Source: Eurosta solidaginis (taxonomy: Eukaryota > Arthropoda > Insecta > Diptera > Tephritidae). From it: a stretch of DNA of 64,000 nt. Under the pieces are notes generated by a model. It was not told the origin of the DNA and did no database searches. It worked only from the letters and a program-made list of their open reading frames with translations. The stretch spans positions 181,287,477 through 181,351,476 of the forward strand of contig NC_090322.1 of the NCBI RefSeq assembly GCF_040869045.1. The letters run 5' to 3'. Positions 1 to 11,812 of this stretch are shown here, piece after piece; within the stretch, counting starts at the first letter, position 1, and each line of letters begins with the position of its first letter. Both the position numbers and the translations under genes were made by a program.

Positions 1-1945
1 TTCTATAGGTGGACGCCTTTTAGAGATATCGCCATAAAGGTGGACCAAGGGAGACTGTAGAATGTTTGTACAATATGGGTATCAAACGAAAGGTGTTACT
101 GAGCATTTTAAGAGGGAGTGGGCATTAGGTCTGTAGGTGGACGCCTTTTCGAGATATCGCCATTAGGGTGGGCCAGGGGTGACTCTAGAATGTTTCTACG
201 ATATGGGTATCAAACGAAAGGTGTTACTGAGCATTTTAAGAGGGAGTGGGCATTAGGTCTATAGGTGGACGTCTTTTCGAGATATCGCCATTAGGGTGGG
301 CCAGGGGTGACTCTGGAATGTTTGTACGATATGGGTATCAAACGAAAGGTGTTACTGAGCATTTTAAGAGGGAGTAGACATTAGGTCTATAGGTGGACGC
401 CTTTTCGAGATATCGTCATTAGGGTGGGCCAGGGGTGACTCTAGAATGTTTGTACGATATGGGTATCAAACGAAAGGTTTTACTGAGCATTTTAAGAGGG
501 AGTGGGCATTAGGTCTATAGGTGGACGCCTTTTCGAGATATCGCCATTAGGGTGGGCCAGGGGTGAATCTAGAATGTGTTTGCACGATATGGATATCAAA
601 TTAAAGGTATTAATGAGGGTTTTAAAAGCGAGTGGCCCTTAGATGTATATGTGAGGGCGTTCTCGCGATATCGACCAAAATGTGGACCAGGTGATCCAGA
701 AAATCATCTGTCGGGTACTGCTAATTTATTTATATATGCAATTCCACTAACAGTATTCCTGCCAAGATTTCAAGGGCTGTTGATTTCGCCTTGTAGAACT
801 TTTTCATTTTCTTCTACTTAATATGGTAGGTGTCACACCCATTTTACAAAGTTTTTTCCAAAGTTATATTTTGTGTCAATAAACCAATCCAGTTACCATT
901 TTTCATCCCTTTTTTCGTATTTGGTATAGAATTATGACATTTTTTCATTTTTCGTAATTTTCGATATCGATAAAGTGGGCGTGGTTATGGTCGGATTTCG
1001 GCCATTTTTTATATTAACGGCCGAGCGGAAGGACATACGGTGGACTGTGTATAAAAACTGGGCGTGGCTTCCACCGATTTTCACAGAGAACAGTTAGCGT
1101 CATAGAATCTATGCCCCTACCAAATTTGAGAAGGATTGGTAAATTTTTGTTCGACTTATGGCATTAAAAGTATTCTAGACAAACTAAATGAAAATGGGCG
1201 GAGCCACGCCCATTTTGAAAATTTCTTTTATTTTTGTATTTTGTTGCATCATATCATTACTGGAGTTGAATTTTTACTTAATTTACTTATATACAGTAAA
1301 GATATTAAATTTTTTGTTAAAATTTGAATTTAAAAAAATTTTTTTTTAAAAAGTGGGCGTGTTCTTCATCCAATTTTGCTAGTTTTTATTTAGCACATAT
1401 ATAGTAAGAGTAGTAACGTTCCTGCCAAATTTCAGCATGATATCTTTAACGACTGTCAAATTACAGCTTGCAAAACTTTTAAATTACCTTCTTGTAAAAG
1501 TGGGCGGTGCGGTCCAAAATCTTACTAATTTTCTATTCTGCGTTATAACGCCAACCCATCTACCAAGTTTCATCGCTTTAACCGCCTTTGGCAATGAATT
1601 ATCGCATTTTTTCGATTTTTCGAAATTTTCGATATCGAAAAAGTGGGCGTGGTTATAGTCCGATATCGTTCATTTTAAATAGCGATCTGAGATGAGTGCC
1701 CAGCAATCTACATACCAAATTTCATCAAGATACCTCAAAATTTACTCAAGTTATCGTGTTAACGGACAGACGGACGGACAGACGGACGGACGGACGGACA
1801 TAGCTCAATCAAATTTTTTTTCGATACTGATGATTTTGATATATGGAAGTCTATATTTATCTCGATTCCTTTATACCTGTACAACCAACCGTTATCCAAT
1901 CAAAGTTAATATACTCTGTGAGCTCTGCTCAACTGAGTATAAAAA
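1..1945 (-). mobile_element. Helentron/INE-1-like element, copy A (cut by window start)
   Basis: This is a non-autonomous rolling-circle-like element read here in reverse. Positions 1-640 are tandem copies of a 129-bp monomer. They are followed by blocks with GTGGGCGTGG boxes, a GGACGGACAGAC microsatellite (about 1765-1800), and the end CTCAACTGAGTATAAAAA at about 1929-1945. The block order (sub-terminal TACTCAGTTGAG, GTCC microsatellite, AAATTTGGTATGTAG, CCACGCCCAC) matches the Drosophila INE-1/DINE-1 layout. The 3' hairpin end lies outside the window. Short ORFs inside are not genes. The Helentron class is an inference from architecture. Confidence 0.75.
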
Positions 1946-2508
1946 GATCCAACAATTCACACTCTATTGGGCCGAAATCGAAACGAAATCTAATATGAAT
2001 ACTTAAGTCTGGCTAAGCTTGTTCTGTTGGGGGTTCTTTTCTTTTCTCTTACTTTTGCTCGTAATATTTCAAATTATACAATTATTTATGTCTCCCCATT
2101 TTTTTTGATAATCGTTATAAACGCTATGTGTGAGAAAAATATGTAATTGAATGTACTTATGTATTATAAATATACTACCTACAAAGTAAGAATTTGGTCG
2201 AATTTTTTTCTTTTTCATTCACATTCACAAAACATATTTTAAGACTATAAAGTTTGGATACAAATTTCGATATTTGGGGCTCTTTTACAAAATTATTATG
2301 TGGTCGTAGTAGAACTTAATTTTGAGTGTAACAAAATATCAATTTGGTATAATGCGCATAGTATAATGATACTAATATGTAATATGTACTAAGAAAAGTG
2401 GTTACAAAAGCAATAAGGATGACATTGCGATAGCAATATGTATTACGTGCACGTATGTATATTACTTTCGTCTTGTTGTTCGAAAGATATTGCCAGCAAT
2501 AGGGATTC

Positions 2509-2554
<46 letters not shown>

Positions 2555-4031
2555 CATTTGTATGATATAAGAAAAAAAATTGAAATCCTTTTGCCAATTT
2601 GTGCATAATCGACGAATGGCTGCTGTCGCAAAAAATGTTTACTTTAAATTTATGGTTGAGCTCCAAAAATGGAACGCTAAAACTTTTCAAATGTTACAGA
2701 CCGCTTTTCTTATGACTAAAAACTTATCGAGCTAACTTCAATCATTTTGAAGCAAGAAAAAATATCATTAAAATGAAAAAAAAAGGAAATGTATGCTCCT
2801 TGTTGTATAGCTAACAATTTCGAGTATTCAATAATACAATTTGACAAAAAAATCGGCCCTTGTTAAATAGTTCAACCGGACTGTATAAAACCCTCTAATT
2901 ACCACTTAGAAGTTTCTTTAACTACCCTGCAAAAACGCTCTCGTCATTCCACGTCATTTGACTAGCTATTTTATCATAGGTTATATTCATAGTCACATTT
3001 GCATGGGCGTGGGTAAGTTTTATGACCAATTTTTTTTGTAGGGTAATTATTTTGAAGTTCATACATGGCTGGTACTTACATGGCCGCCAGAGTACGTACC
3101 GTGGGCCTCTGCCGGCGTGGTTACTGGTGATGTTGATTTTGCTGGTGAAGTTGACGCTTTTGTTGGTTGTGGTGCGCGGTCTTGGGCGCGCTGTGTTGGT
3201 ACTGTTGGTGGTTGTTGCGCTCTGGTCCGAGGTGAGCGAGTGAACCTGGTGGCAATAAAACTTCGTGTTGACTTTTACGACCTGTATGACTTGGGGCTAA
3301 TTTTGGCGTTCGTTGTATTACGCTGCAGCATACTGCTGGCCCTAGAGGCGGAGGTGTTGGTTTAAGGGTCTTATAGCAATTCGCTTGTGCCTGTACTACT
3401 ATGAAATTGGTATGTGGATTCGGACTTTTCGATGCTGTCGTATCAGCAAGATTCGTTAAATGTTTCTTAAAAATTCTTTTTTTGGGTCCGCAGGAAATTG
3501 CAAAAACGAAGATTCCAACCTTTTCAATACTAGTTAAAAGCTTCGCCACAATTAGAAGGCGTAAAACTATTCACGAAAATTATTTTGCCAGTGTGCTAAC
3601 CGGGCAGTTGGTTGATAAGTACGTGGGACTCAGTTAAACAGCAAGCAGTGTGCAATTAATAGGAGCACCTTACAATTCCGCATGGGTGGTTTTCACTGCT
3701 GCCGGCTTTATATGTCGCTTCTCTTCCTTTTTTTCGGTGAATGCAGCTTTTCTCTTTACAATTTAATGTTTCCTTGTCTTCTTCGTTTTTTTAAGCCCGG
3801 AAACGCATGGCTAACTTTTCTTTTCTCGTTCTTTGAAAATGTTTCCCTTTTTACTTTTCATGCCAGAAACTCATGGCAATTTTTTTCGCTAGTGATCGCC
3901 GGTCTGTTTTTTTCTTGTTTTCGATACTTTTGTATCGCAACTTTCGCCCCATCACCAGTCACTAGGTGTGTTCGCACGAAAACGCTCCCAAGTGGACCGT
4001 AACCGTAGACCATAACAGCAGACCGTAACAA
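1946..4031. repeat. Duplicated 2.05 kb flank, copy 1
   Basis: This stretch is nearly identical to 11211-13259, beginning right after the Helentron end in both places and ending at GACCGTAACAA in both. It contains a (TA)n tract at about 2514-2551 and a G+C-richer patch near 3080-3360. The minus strand is open for 142 codons at 3121-3549. Copy 2 has a stop in that frame (TAT to TAG, near 12598), so I do not call a gene. A TATAAAA at about 2883 has no coding region after it that I can support. Confidence 0.8.
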
Positions 4032-4602
4032 ACCTGCTTCGCTTTGAAGACCTGACGATGAAGCGAACAGGAAACCGGATCCGCTGGAAGAAGCCACTGC
4101 CCGGGGCCTCCGATGCCAATCAACGTGAGGCACGGCTCACTCCTGAGATAAGAGTCTCAAAGTCCTACTACGAAGCTAGCCGGGCAACATAGGTCCATCA
4201 AAAAAAAAAGGTTAAGTCAAGTTGGGAATTAATTCTGTTTCCTAGTTTAAAAGGGCTTTGCGGCAATTAGACATTTGTTATGAACTCGTCAAAACTCCGA
4301 AAGATGATTTCTAGTGGTTATCGCTCCCACAGAAAGGCAAAACAAAAAAAGAAGGTGTAGACATTTTGATATGGAGAACTCGTCCAAACTCCGAAAGGCT
4401 AGTCCGACCTAAGCGTGAACTGCCAGGGTGTTCACGGTTCTCGGTGAGTACGCGTGTGAACATCCTATGAGGTCAGTGCTCGGGGAGAATACTGGGCGAG
4501 ATGTCCCCGACCGCCAAAACGCCCAGACAAAAAAAGTCCGATTGGTAGGTAGATATAAAAAAAAATCAAATTGTAATTTGGCAAAGAAACGTTCTTTCTG
4601 GT
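4032..4602. other. Unassigned spacer downstream of the gypsy pol remnant
   Basis: I see no gene here. The sequence begins where the duplicated flank ends and runs to the integrase stop codon. It should hold the 3' untranslated region and 3' LTR of the minus-strand retroelement. However, I find nothing here that matches the LTR-like unit at 6857-8223, so the 3' end of that element appears lost or diverged. Confidence 0.4.
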
Positions 4603-6350
4603 TCATTGCGGACGAATATCCGAAGCGTGAAAGCGACCTATCAATTTCCCGTTTAGGTATTCGAGATCATACAGTGCATTGCCTATTTTTCGAAGCACGC
4701 GACACTTCAGGTATTTTGGCAGGAATTTGGCGTTAATGCCCTGTGTGAAGTTACTTAAGGCAAAGTTTTTCCGAAAAACTTCCTGACCTTCATTATAGTT
4801 GACTTGCCTAGAGCGCTTGTTATAGGTGGTTGCTCCCCTATCCTTGGCCTGATCTAAATTTCTACGGATCTGCTCACGAATATTAGTCAACTTGTCAGTT
4901 CTGCTTACTATAGTAACCTGGTCTTCCCGAAGGCTGCCGAGTTTCTTTAAAATTTTGTACGTTGAGGCATGTTGAACCATATTTTGGCCATATAATGCAA
5001 AGTATGGAGAGCACTGAATCGCCGTATGGAAATCACTTCTCAAAACAGATAAAATCTCGGGTATATGCTTATCACAATCGGTATGGTCAGGTTTATCTAT
5101 CAGGAAAATCCTAATCTTCGAAACAATTTCTCTATTAACGCGCTCGGATGCGTTTGCTTGGGGAGAATATAATCCCGTCCTCACGTGCGTCACCCCGTAA
5201 TTTGAAAAAAATTGGTTCATTTCCTTCAAGATAAACTGCTTACCATTGTCACTGTGAATAAACTCAGGGACCCCTACAGCGGGAAAAATTTCTGAAGCGA
5301 AGTAATTTATAACGTTAACAGTGGTGGCTCTCTGCATGGGCTTTAGCCAAACATATTTTGAAAAATGGTCTAGTACTATGAAAAGAAATTGATTTCGCCG
5401 CTTAGATCTCGGATACGGCCCTAGGAAATCGCAATATAATCGCTGAAATGGCCTTTCGGATGCAAAGGTATTTTCTATAGGCGGTCTCGACTGCTGATTA
5501 GTGGGTTTTACCGCTTTGCAGGTGTCACAACGCTGGACGTTTCCCCTGACGTCCTTAGCCTACTGCGGCCAGAAGTATTTCTGCCTAACGCGTTCTAAGG
5601 TTTTCTGCCACCCGCCATGTTAACTCCGGTTAGCGTTATATGCTAGTCTCACTGCTTCCTCAGTCAACCTTTTCGTCAACCATAATCGCCACAGCGAGTC
5701 TTCTTCCCCTTCCACCCCCTTACCAAATTTAACTCTTTTGAAAATTACCCCGTCCACCACTCGTAAATCCGGAAGCGATTCCTCATTTTCGGTGACGGTC
5801 CGAATCAAGTCTAAATATTCGTTACTGCTAAATTCGGGAGAGACTAAATCTATTTCCCCGGGTGTGGTAGTGAAAGTTAACTCGTCAGCATCAAACCGCG
5901 ACAGCGCATCTGGTACTACATTCAGGGTGCCCTTACGGTGTTCCATTTTAAAGTCGTATCTTTGCAGTAAGAGCGACCACCTCGCCAACCTCCCGCTCAA
6001 GTCCTTTTGTGGCATTAACCACTTGAGACTGGAGTGGTCCGTGATAATCCGAAACGGTAATCCCTCAACATAGGGTCGGAAACGCTTCACGCTGATTATA
6101 GCGGCGAGACATTCCAGCTCGGTTACCGTATAATTATTCAGTTTTTTCGACACAAACGAGATTGGATGCTCAGAGCCCTCGTCATCGACCTGGAACAACA
6201 CTCCGCCAACACCTATTTTGGAAGCGTCGCACTGTATTACGAATTCTGGTTGGGCCAAGACAGGAGCGGAACTCAAAGCTACTTTTAGTTTTTCGAAGGC
6301 CTCTATAGCTTCGGGGGTAAGCTTGAACGGGCCTGATGACTTACGGAGAC
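4603..6350 (-). pseudogene. Ty3/gypsy pol remnant: RNase H plus integrase
   Basis: One minus-strand frame runs from about 6340 to 4603 and encodes the RNase H and integrase parts of a Ty3/gypsy polyprotein. Its role was cDNA synthesis and integration in the nucleus. RNase H motifs are visible: QCDASKIGVGG, ELECLAAI, ITDHSSLKWLM and VPDALSR. The integrase zinc-finger pair CDTC, the core LDHFSKYVW, HSDNGKQF, SPQANASERVNRE and a basic C-terminal part follow in order. The frame is broken by TAA at 5622-5620, TAG at 5562-5560 and a TGA near 6343. Protease and most of reverse transcriptase are missing. The copy is dead and has no detectable matching LTR pair. Confidence 0.85.
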
Positions 6351-6627
6351 AAGTCGGTCATGCGCGTTTAATAGGGGCGCATTAAGATTACTGGTGCTTA
6401 CAGGTCTGTCCATTTTATCGCGAGGGTCATTCAGGTCCGAGCCCATGTTCATTCCCGCGGGATCTCCGTATTGTCCCCTTACTGGGGTGTGCACCACCAA
6501 GGGACGCATGGCCTTGGGGAAAGCCCCCTATTATTACCGCTCCGGTGCTGGTTTCCCCGGAAATTCCCCGCACTCCCGAACGGAGTATTCCGGCTCGGTT
6601 GCCCAAAAGACTGGTCACGCGACATAG
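6303..6627 (-). pseudogene. Possible gag remnant joined to pol
   Basis: The minus strand here is open in short, G+C-rich, Pro/Gly-rich frames. One (6509-6303) contains GDPAGMNMGSDLNDPRD, and the other (6618-6427) is Gly-rich. It lies directly upstream of the truncated pol on the same strand, where gag would be expected after an internal deletion of protease and reverse transcriptase. I cannot name a gag domain or find a zinc knuckle. The call rests on position and composition only. Confidence 0.3.
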
Positions 6628-6856
6628 TCAAAAAAAATGCAATTTGTCAAATCCTAGTGTTCAAACCACACTTCTGTTTCCAGACGATGGTTTGTTGAAG
6701 AAAAAAAAAATTTGTACATCTATGTATATAAAAAAAAAATGCACGAGAATAACTACAATGATTACTTCGGTAATCGTACCGAATAAAAAAAAAATCCAAA
6801 AGCTGGGAAAAAAAGGTGGTTAGTTATATATATATATATATATATTATATAATCAA

Positions 6857-8223
6857 TGGGAATGCTGGCATCCCCTTCCCGAAGGCACTCGGGCTACAGG
6901 CAAAAAAAAAACACGCAGATACATTCATACATGTCCCTAGTGCTCCCAACCGCAATGCGAGGGGGTCTTAAGGCCCCCCTCCGAGACTGGTTGGGGTCAC
7001 TCCAGGCACACACGGGTTGGTCTCAACACGCCCAGCCGCAACGCAGGGCCAGTCTCCAGGGGCTCACCCCTAGGACTGGTTGGGGGTCTTGAGGCCTCCC
7101 GTCCATTCACCCGGGACACCCCTCCTGCCTTCGCCGCTATGGGTGGAGCGGCTTCGATGCCCGCTCCCCAGACTGGTGGGACAGAAAATGGTGCCACTCT
7201 GAATCGCAGCTCAACCCGTCACAGTCCAGGTGGTATTCTAAACTACCACCTGGGACGTGGGATGAGCTGGGGTCCTTACCACACGCACACACACACTAAT
7301 TCGGCGAAAACAAAAATAAAAAAAATTGTACAAAAAAAACCCAATTTAGCGGACAAAATTATTCCAAGCCGACTACAGACAACATTCCGGCAACATAAAA
7401 AACCCCAACTCTACAAAAAAACTAAGTGCGTACAGCACTGCCTCATCGGGTGAATACAAAAATCCGGAGGACATGACGTGAAGTCTCGTGACGCCTTCGA
7501 CTACTGCCCCCAATGACCAATCCGGACAACCTGATCCGTCAACCATTCCACCGCAACGCAGGTGGCTGCTCCTGCGGCTGCCCACCTCGGACTGGTGGAA
7601 TGGTCAACTTCTCACGTTGCCCGAACTGGCCACTGAGACCAGCGCCTCAGCTACCACGTTGGACGCCATCTGTTATGGATACGCATTTTCGGTAGAAGCA
7701 GTAAGGAAGGCGGTCGGCATGATATGTTGGTGCACAGTGGCTACTCATTGTCGGCTGGGGCGGGTCCTTGCCAACCTTACTGTTCCTGCGCCATAAACAG
7801 AAAAAAGCTCCTATCATGCCTGTCAAAACTGAAAGCTGTCAAAATCAAAAACCCTGACAGAAGCGCAGAGACCGACTCAAAACGCTTATAAATTCAAACT
7901 AAAAAAACATCCGGCCGAACCGGATGTCACGGACAGACCGTTAACATTCAAAATTTACATTCAAAAAAAATATCTAACGCAAAAAAAAATGACCGAACCG
8001 GACATGGCCGGTTACTAACGCTGAAATTTAAAAAAACGCTGAAAAATTAAAATACAAAAAGGAAAAGGGCCGAATATAACTTGGGGGCGCCGCGGGTGTT
8101 GTTGCGACGCCCGGTGCTTGTCCCACCCTCAAAATCCATGGCCACCGACGCACCCAAATTTCGGTGGCCCCTTACCTGAATGCCTAAGTGCCTTCTAAAA
8201 GAATGTAGACGCCAGCATTCCCA
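6857..8223 (-). repeat. LTR-like or TIR-bounded unit of 1.37 kb
   Basis: The unit starts TGGGAATGCTGGC and ends with the exact inverse GCCAGCATTCCCA. The similarity continues imperfectly inward to GAAGGCACT / AGTGCCTTC, about 33 bp in all. TG...CA ends and its place upstream of the minus-strand gag/pol remnant fit a 5' LTR. Against this, there is no clear primer-binding site next to it, no target duplication, and no second copy in the window. The interior is G+C-rich with repeated GACTGGTTGGGGTC-like motifs near 6980-7090. Positions 6822-6850 just outside form a TA tract. I see no convincing gene inside. Confidence 0.45.
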
Positions 8224-8390
8224 TTTTAAGTACTTATTTATTTATAATTAATTTCTTTTAACGTATGTATGCAACAAAAAAAATAAGATAGTGCTGGTTT
8301 CTTAACCAGGGCTACAGCATTGTTGAACTACGATAGCTATTTACACTATGAAAATGTAGGTAAGAGTGTGTAGTGTATAAAGTGAGAAAA

Positions 8391-11210
8391 AACAAGTAAG
8401 GAAGGTTAAGTTCGGGTGTAACCGAACATTACATACTCAGTTGAGAGTTATGGTGACAACATAAGGGAAAATAACCATGTAGGAAAATGAACCGAGGGAA
8501 ACCCTGGAATGTGTATCAAATGAAAGGCTTTAAAGAGTATTTTATGAGGGAGTGGGCCATAGTTCTATAGGTGGACGCCATTTAGGGATATAGCTATAAA
8601 GGTGGATCAGGGTTGACTCTAGAATGCGTTTGTACGATATGGGTTCAAATGAAAGGTGTTAATGAGTATTTTAAAAGGGAGTAATCCTTAGTTCCATAGG
8701 TGGACGCCGTTTCGAGATATCGCCACAAAGGTGGACCAGGGGTGACCCCAGAATTTGTTTGTACAATATGGGCATCAAACGAATGGTGTTAATGAGTATT
8801 TTAAAAGGGAGTGGGCCTTAGTTCTATAGGTGGACGCCGTTTCGAAATATCGCCATAAAGGTGGACCAGGGGTGACTCTAGAATGTATTTGTACGATATG
8901 GGTATCAAATTAAAGGTATTAATGAGGGTTTTAAAAGGGAGTGGTGGTTGTTGTATAGGTGGTCGCCTTTCGAGATATCGCCATAAAGGTGGACCAGGGG
9001 TGACTCTAGAATGTGTTTGTACGATATGGGTATCAAATGAAAGGTGTTAATGAGTATTTTAAAAGGGAGTAATCCTTAGTTCCATAGGTGGACGCCGTTT
9101 CGAGATAGCGCCATAAAGGTGGAACAGGGGTGACCCTAGAATTTGTTTGTACAATATGGGTATCAAAAGAAAGGTGTTAATGAGTATTTTAAAAGGGAGT
9201 AATCCTTAGTTCCATAGGTGGACGCCGTTTCGAGATATCGCCATAAAGGTGGACCAGGGGTGACCCTAGAATTTGTTTGTACAATATGGGCATCAAATGA
9301 AAGGTGTTAATGCGTATTTTAAAAGGGAGTGGGCCTTCGTTTTATAGGTGGACGCCGTTTCGAAATATCGCCATAAAGGTGGACCAAGGGTGACTCTAGA
9401 ATATGTTTGTACGATATGGGTATCAAATTAAAGGTATTAATGAGGGTTTTAAAAGGGAGTGGTGGTTGTTGTATAGGTGGTCGCATTTTCGAGATATCGC
9501 CATAAAGGTGGACCAGGGGTGACCCTAGAATTTGTTTGTACAATATGGGTATCAAAAGAAAGGTGATAATAAGTATTTTAAAAGGGAGTAATCCTCAGTT
9601 CCATAGGTGGACGCCGTTTCCAGATATCGGCATAAAGGTGGAGCAGGGGTGACCCTAGAATTTTTGTACAATATGGGTATAAAAAGAAAGGTGTTAATGA
9701 GTATTTTAAGAGGGAGTAATCCTTAGTTCCATAGGTGGACGCCGTTTCGAGATATCGCCATAAAGGTGGACCAGGGGTGACCCTAGAATTTGTTTGTACA
9801 GTATGGGTATCAAAAGAAAGGTGTTAATGAGTATTTTAAAAGGGAGTAATCCTTAGTTCCATAGGTGGACGCCGTTTCGGGATATCGCCATAAAGGTGGA
9901 GCAGGGGTGACTCTAGAATGAGTTTGTACGATATGGGTATCAAATTAAAGGTATTAATGAGAGTTTTAAAAGGGAGTGGTGTGAAGGCGTTTTCCAGATA
10001 TCGACCAAAATGTGGACCAGGGTGACCCAGAACATTATCTGTTGGATACCGCTAATTTATTTATATATGTAATACCTGCCAAGATTTTAAGGGTTTTTTA
10101 TTTCGCCCTGCAGAACTTTTCATTTTCTTCTACTTAATATGGTAGGTGTCACAACCATTTTATAAAGTTTTTTCTAAAGTTATATTTCGCGTCAATAAAA
10201 CAATCCAATTACCTTACCATGTTTCATCCCTTTTTTCGTATTTGGTATAGAATTATGGCATTTTTTCATTTTTCGTAATTTTCGATATCGAAAAAAGTGG
10301 GCGTGGTCATAGTCGGATTTCGTTCATTTTTCTTACCAAGATAAAGTGAGTTCAAGTAAGCACGTGAACTAAGTTCATTAAAGATATGTCGATTTTTGCT
10401 CAAGTTATCGTTTTAACGGCCATGCGGAAGGACAGACGGACGACTGTGTATAAAAACTGGGCGTGGCATTAACCGATTTCGCCCATTTTCACAGAAAACA
10501 TTTAATGTCATAAAATCTATGCCACTACCAAATTTCAAAAGGATTGGTTAATTTTTGTTCGACTTATGGCGTTAAAAGTATCCTAGACAAATTAAATGAA
10601 AAAGGGCGGAGCCACGCCCATTTTCAAATTTTCTTTTATTTTTGTATTTTGTTGCACCATATTATTGCTGGGGTTGAATGTTGACATAATTTACTTATAT
10701 ACTGTAAAGATATTAAATTTTTTGTTAAAATTTTACTTTAAAAAAAAACTTTTAATTACCTTCTTTTAAAAGTGGGCGGTGCCACGCCCATTGTCCAAAA
10801 TTTTACTAATTTTCTATTCCGCGTCATAAGTTCAACTCATCTACCAAGTTTGGTCGCTTTAGCTGTCTTTTGTAATGAATTATCGCAGTTTTTCGGTTTT
10901 TCGAAATTTTCGATATCGGAAAAGTGGGCGTGGTTATAATCCGATATCGTTCATTTTAAATAGCGATCTGAGATGAGTACTCAGGAACCTACATACCAAA
11001 TTTCATCAAGATACCTCAAAATTTACTCAAGTTATCGTGTTAACGGACGGACGGACGGACGGACATGGCTCAATCAAATTTTTTTTCGATCCTGATTATT
11101 TTGATATATGGAAGTCTATATCTATCTCGATTCCTTTATATATGTACAACCAACCGTTATCCAATCAAACTTAATATACTCTGTGAGCTCTGCTCAACTG
11201 AGTATAAAAA
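8391..11210 (-). mobile_element. Helentron/INE-1-like element, copy B (complete)
   Basis: This complete copy is read in reverse. The native 3' end is at 8391 (AACAAGTAAGGAAGG). It is followed by a perfect hairpin GTTCGG-GTGTAA-CCGAAC at 8410-8427 and the sub-terminal repeat TACTCAGTTGAG. An array of 129-bp monomers spans about 8560-9970. Then come several GTGGGCGTGG blocks, a GGAC microsatellite at about 11045-11065, and the native 5' end CTCAACTGAGTATAAAAA at 11193-11210. Inverted sub-terminal repeats plus one terminal hairpin and a central array are the Helentron-associated (DINE-1) plan. No replicase or helicase is encoded, so it would depend on another element. Confidence 0.8.
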
Positions 11211-11772
11211 GATCCAACAATTCACACTCTACTGGGCCGAAATCGAAACGAAATCTAATATGAATACTTAAGTCTGGCTAAGCTTGTTCTGTTGGGGGTT
11301 CTTTTCTTTTCTCTTACTTTTGCTCGTAATATTTCAAATTATACAATTATTTATGTCTCCCCATTTTTTTGATAATCGTTATAAACGCTATGTGTGAGAA
11401 AAATATGTAATTGAATGTACTTATGTATTGTAAATATACTACCTACAAAGTAAGAATTTGGTCGAATTTTTTTCTTTTTCATTCACATTCACAAAACATA
11501 TTTTAAGACTATAAAGTTTGGATACAAATTTCGATATTTGGGGCTCTTTTACAAAATTATTATGTGGTCGTAGTAGAACTTAATTTTGAGTGTAACAAAA
11601 TATCAATTTGGTATAATGCGCATAGTATAATGATACTAATATGTAATATGTACTAAGAAAAGTGGTTACAAAAGCAATAAGGATGACATTGCGATAGCAA
11701 TATGTATTACGTGCACGTATGTATATTACTTTCGTCTTGTTGTTCGAAAGATATTGCCAGCAATAGGGATTC

Positions 11773-11812
<40 letters not shown>

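Noticed and set aside
1692..2006. Frames over Helentron ends (also 11065-11271, 21014-21310, 24121-24399, 32908-33232)
   Set aside because: They translate the microsatellite and terminal blocks of the element and recur only where the element does.
3121..3549. 142-codon minus-strand frame ending in a Gln/His-rich tail
   Set aside because: The duplicate at 12346-12774 carries a stop in the same frame, and the tail comes from a simple-sequence-like G/T-rich patch.
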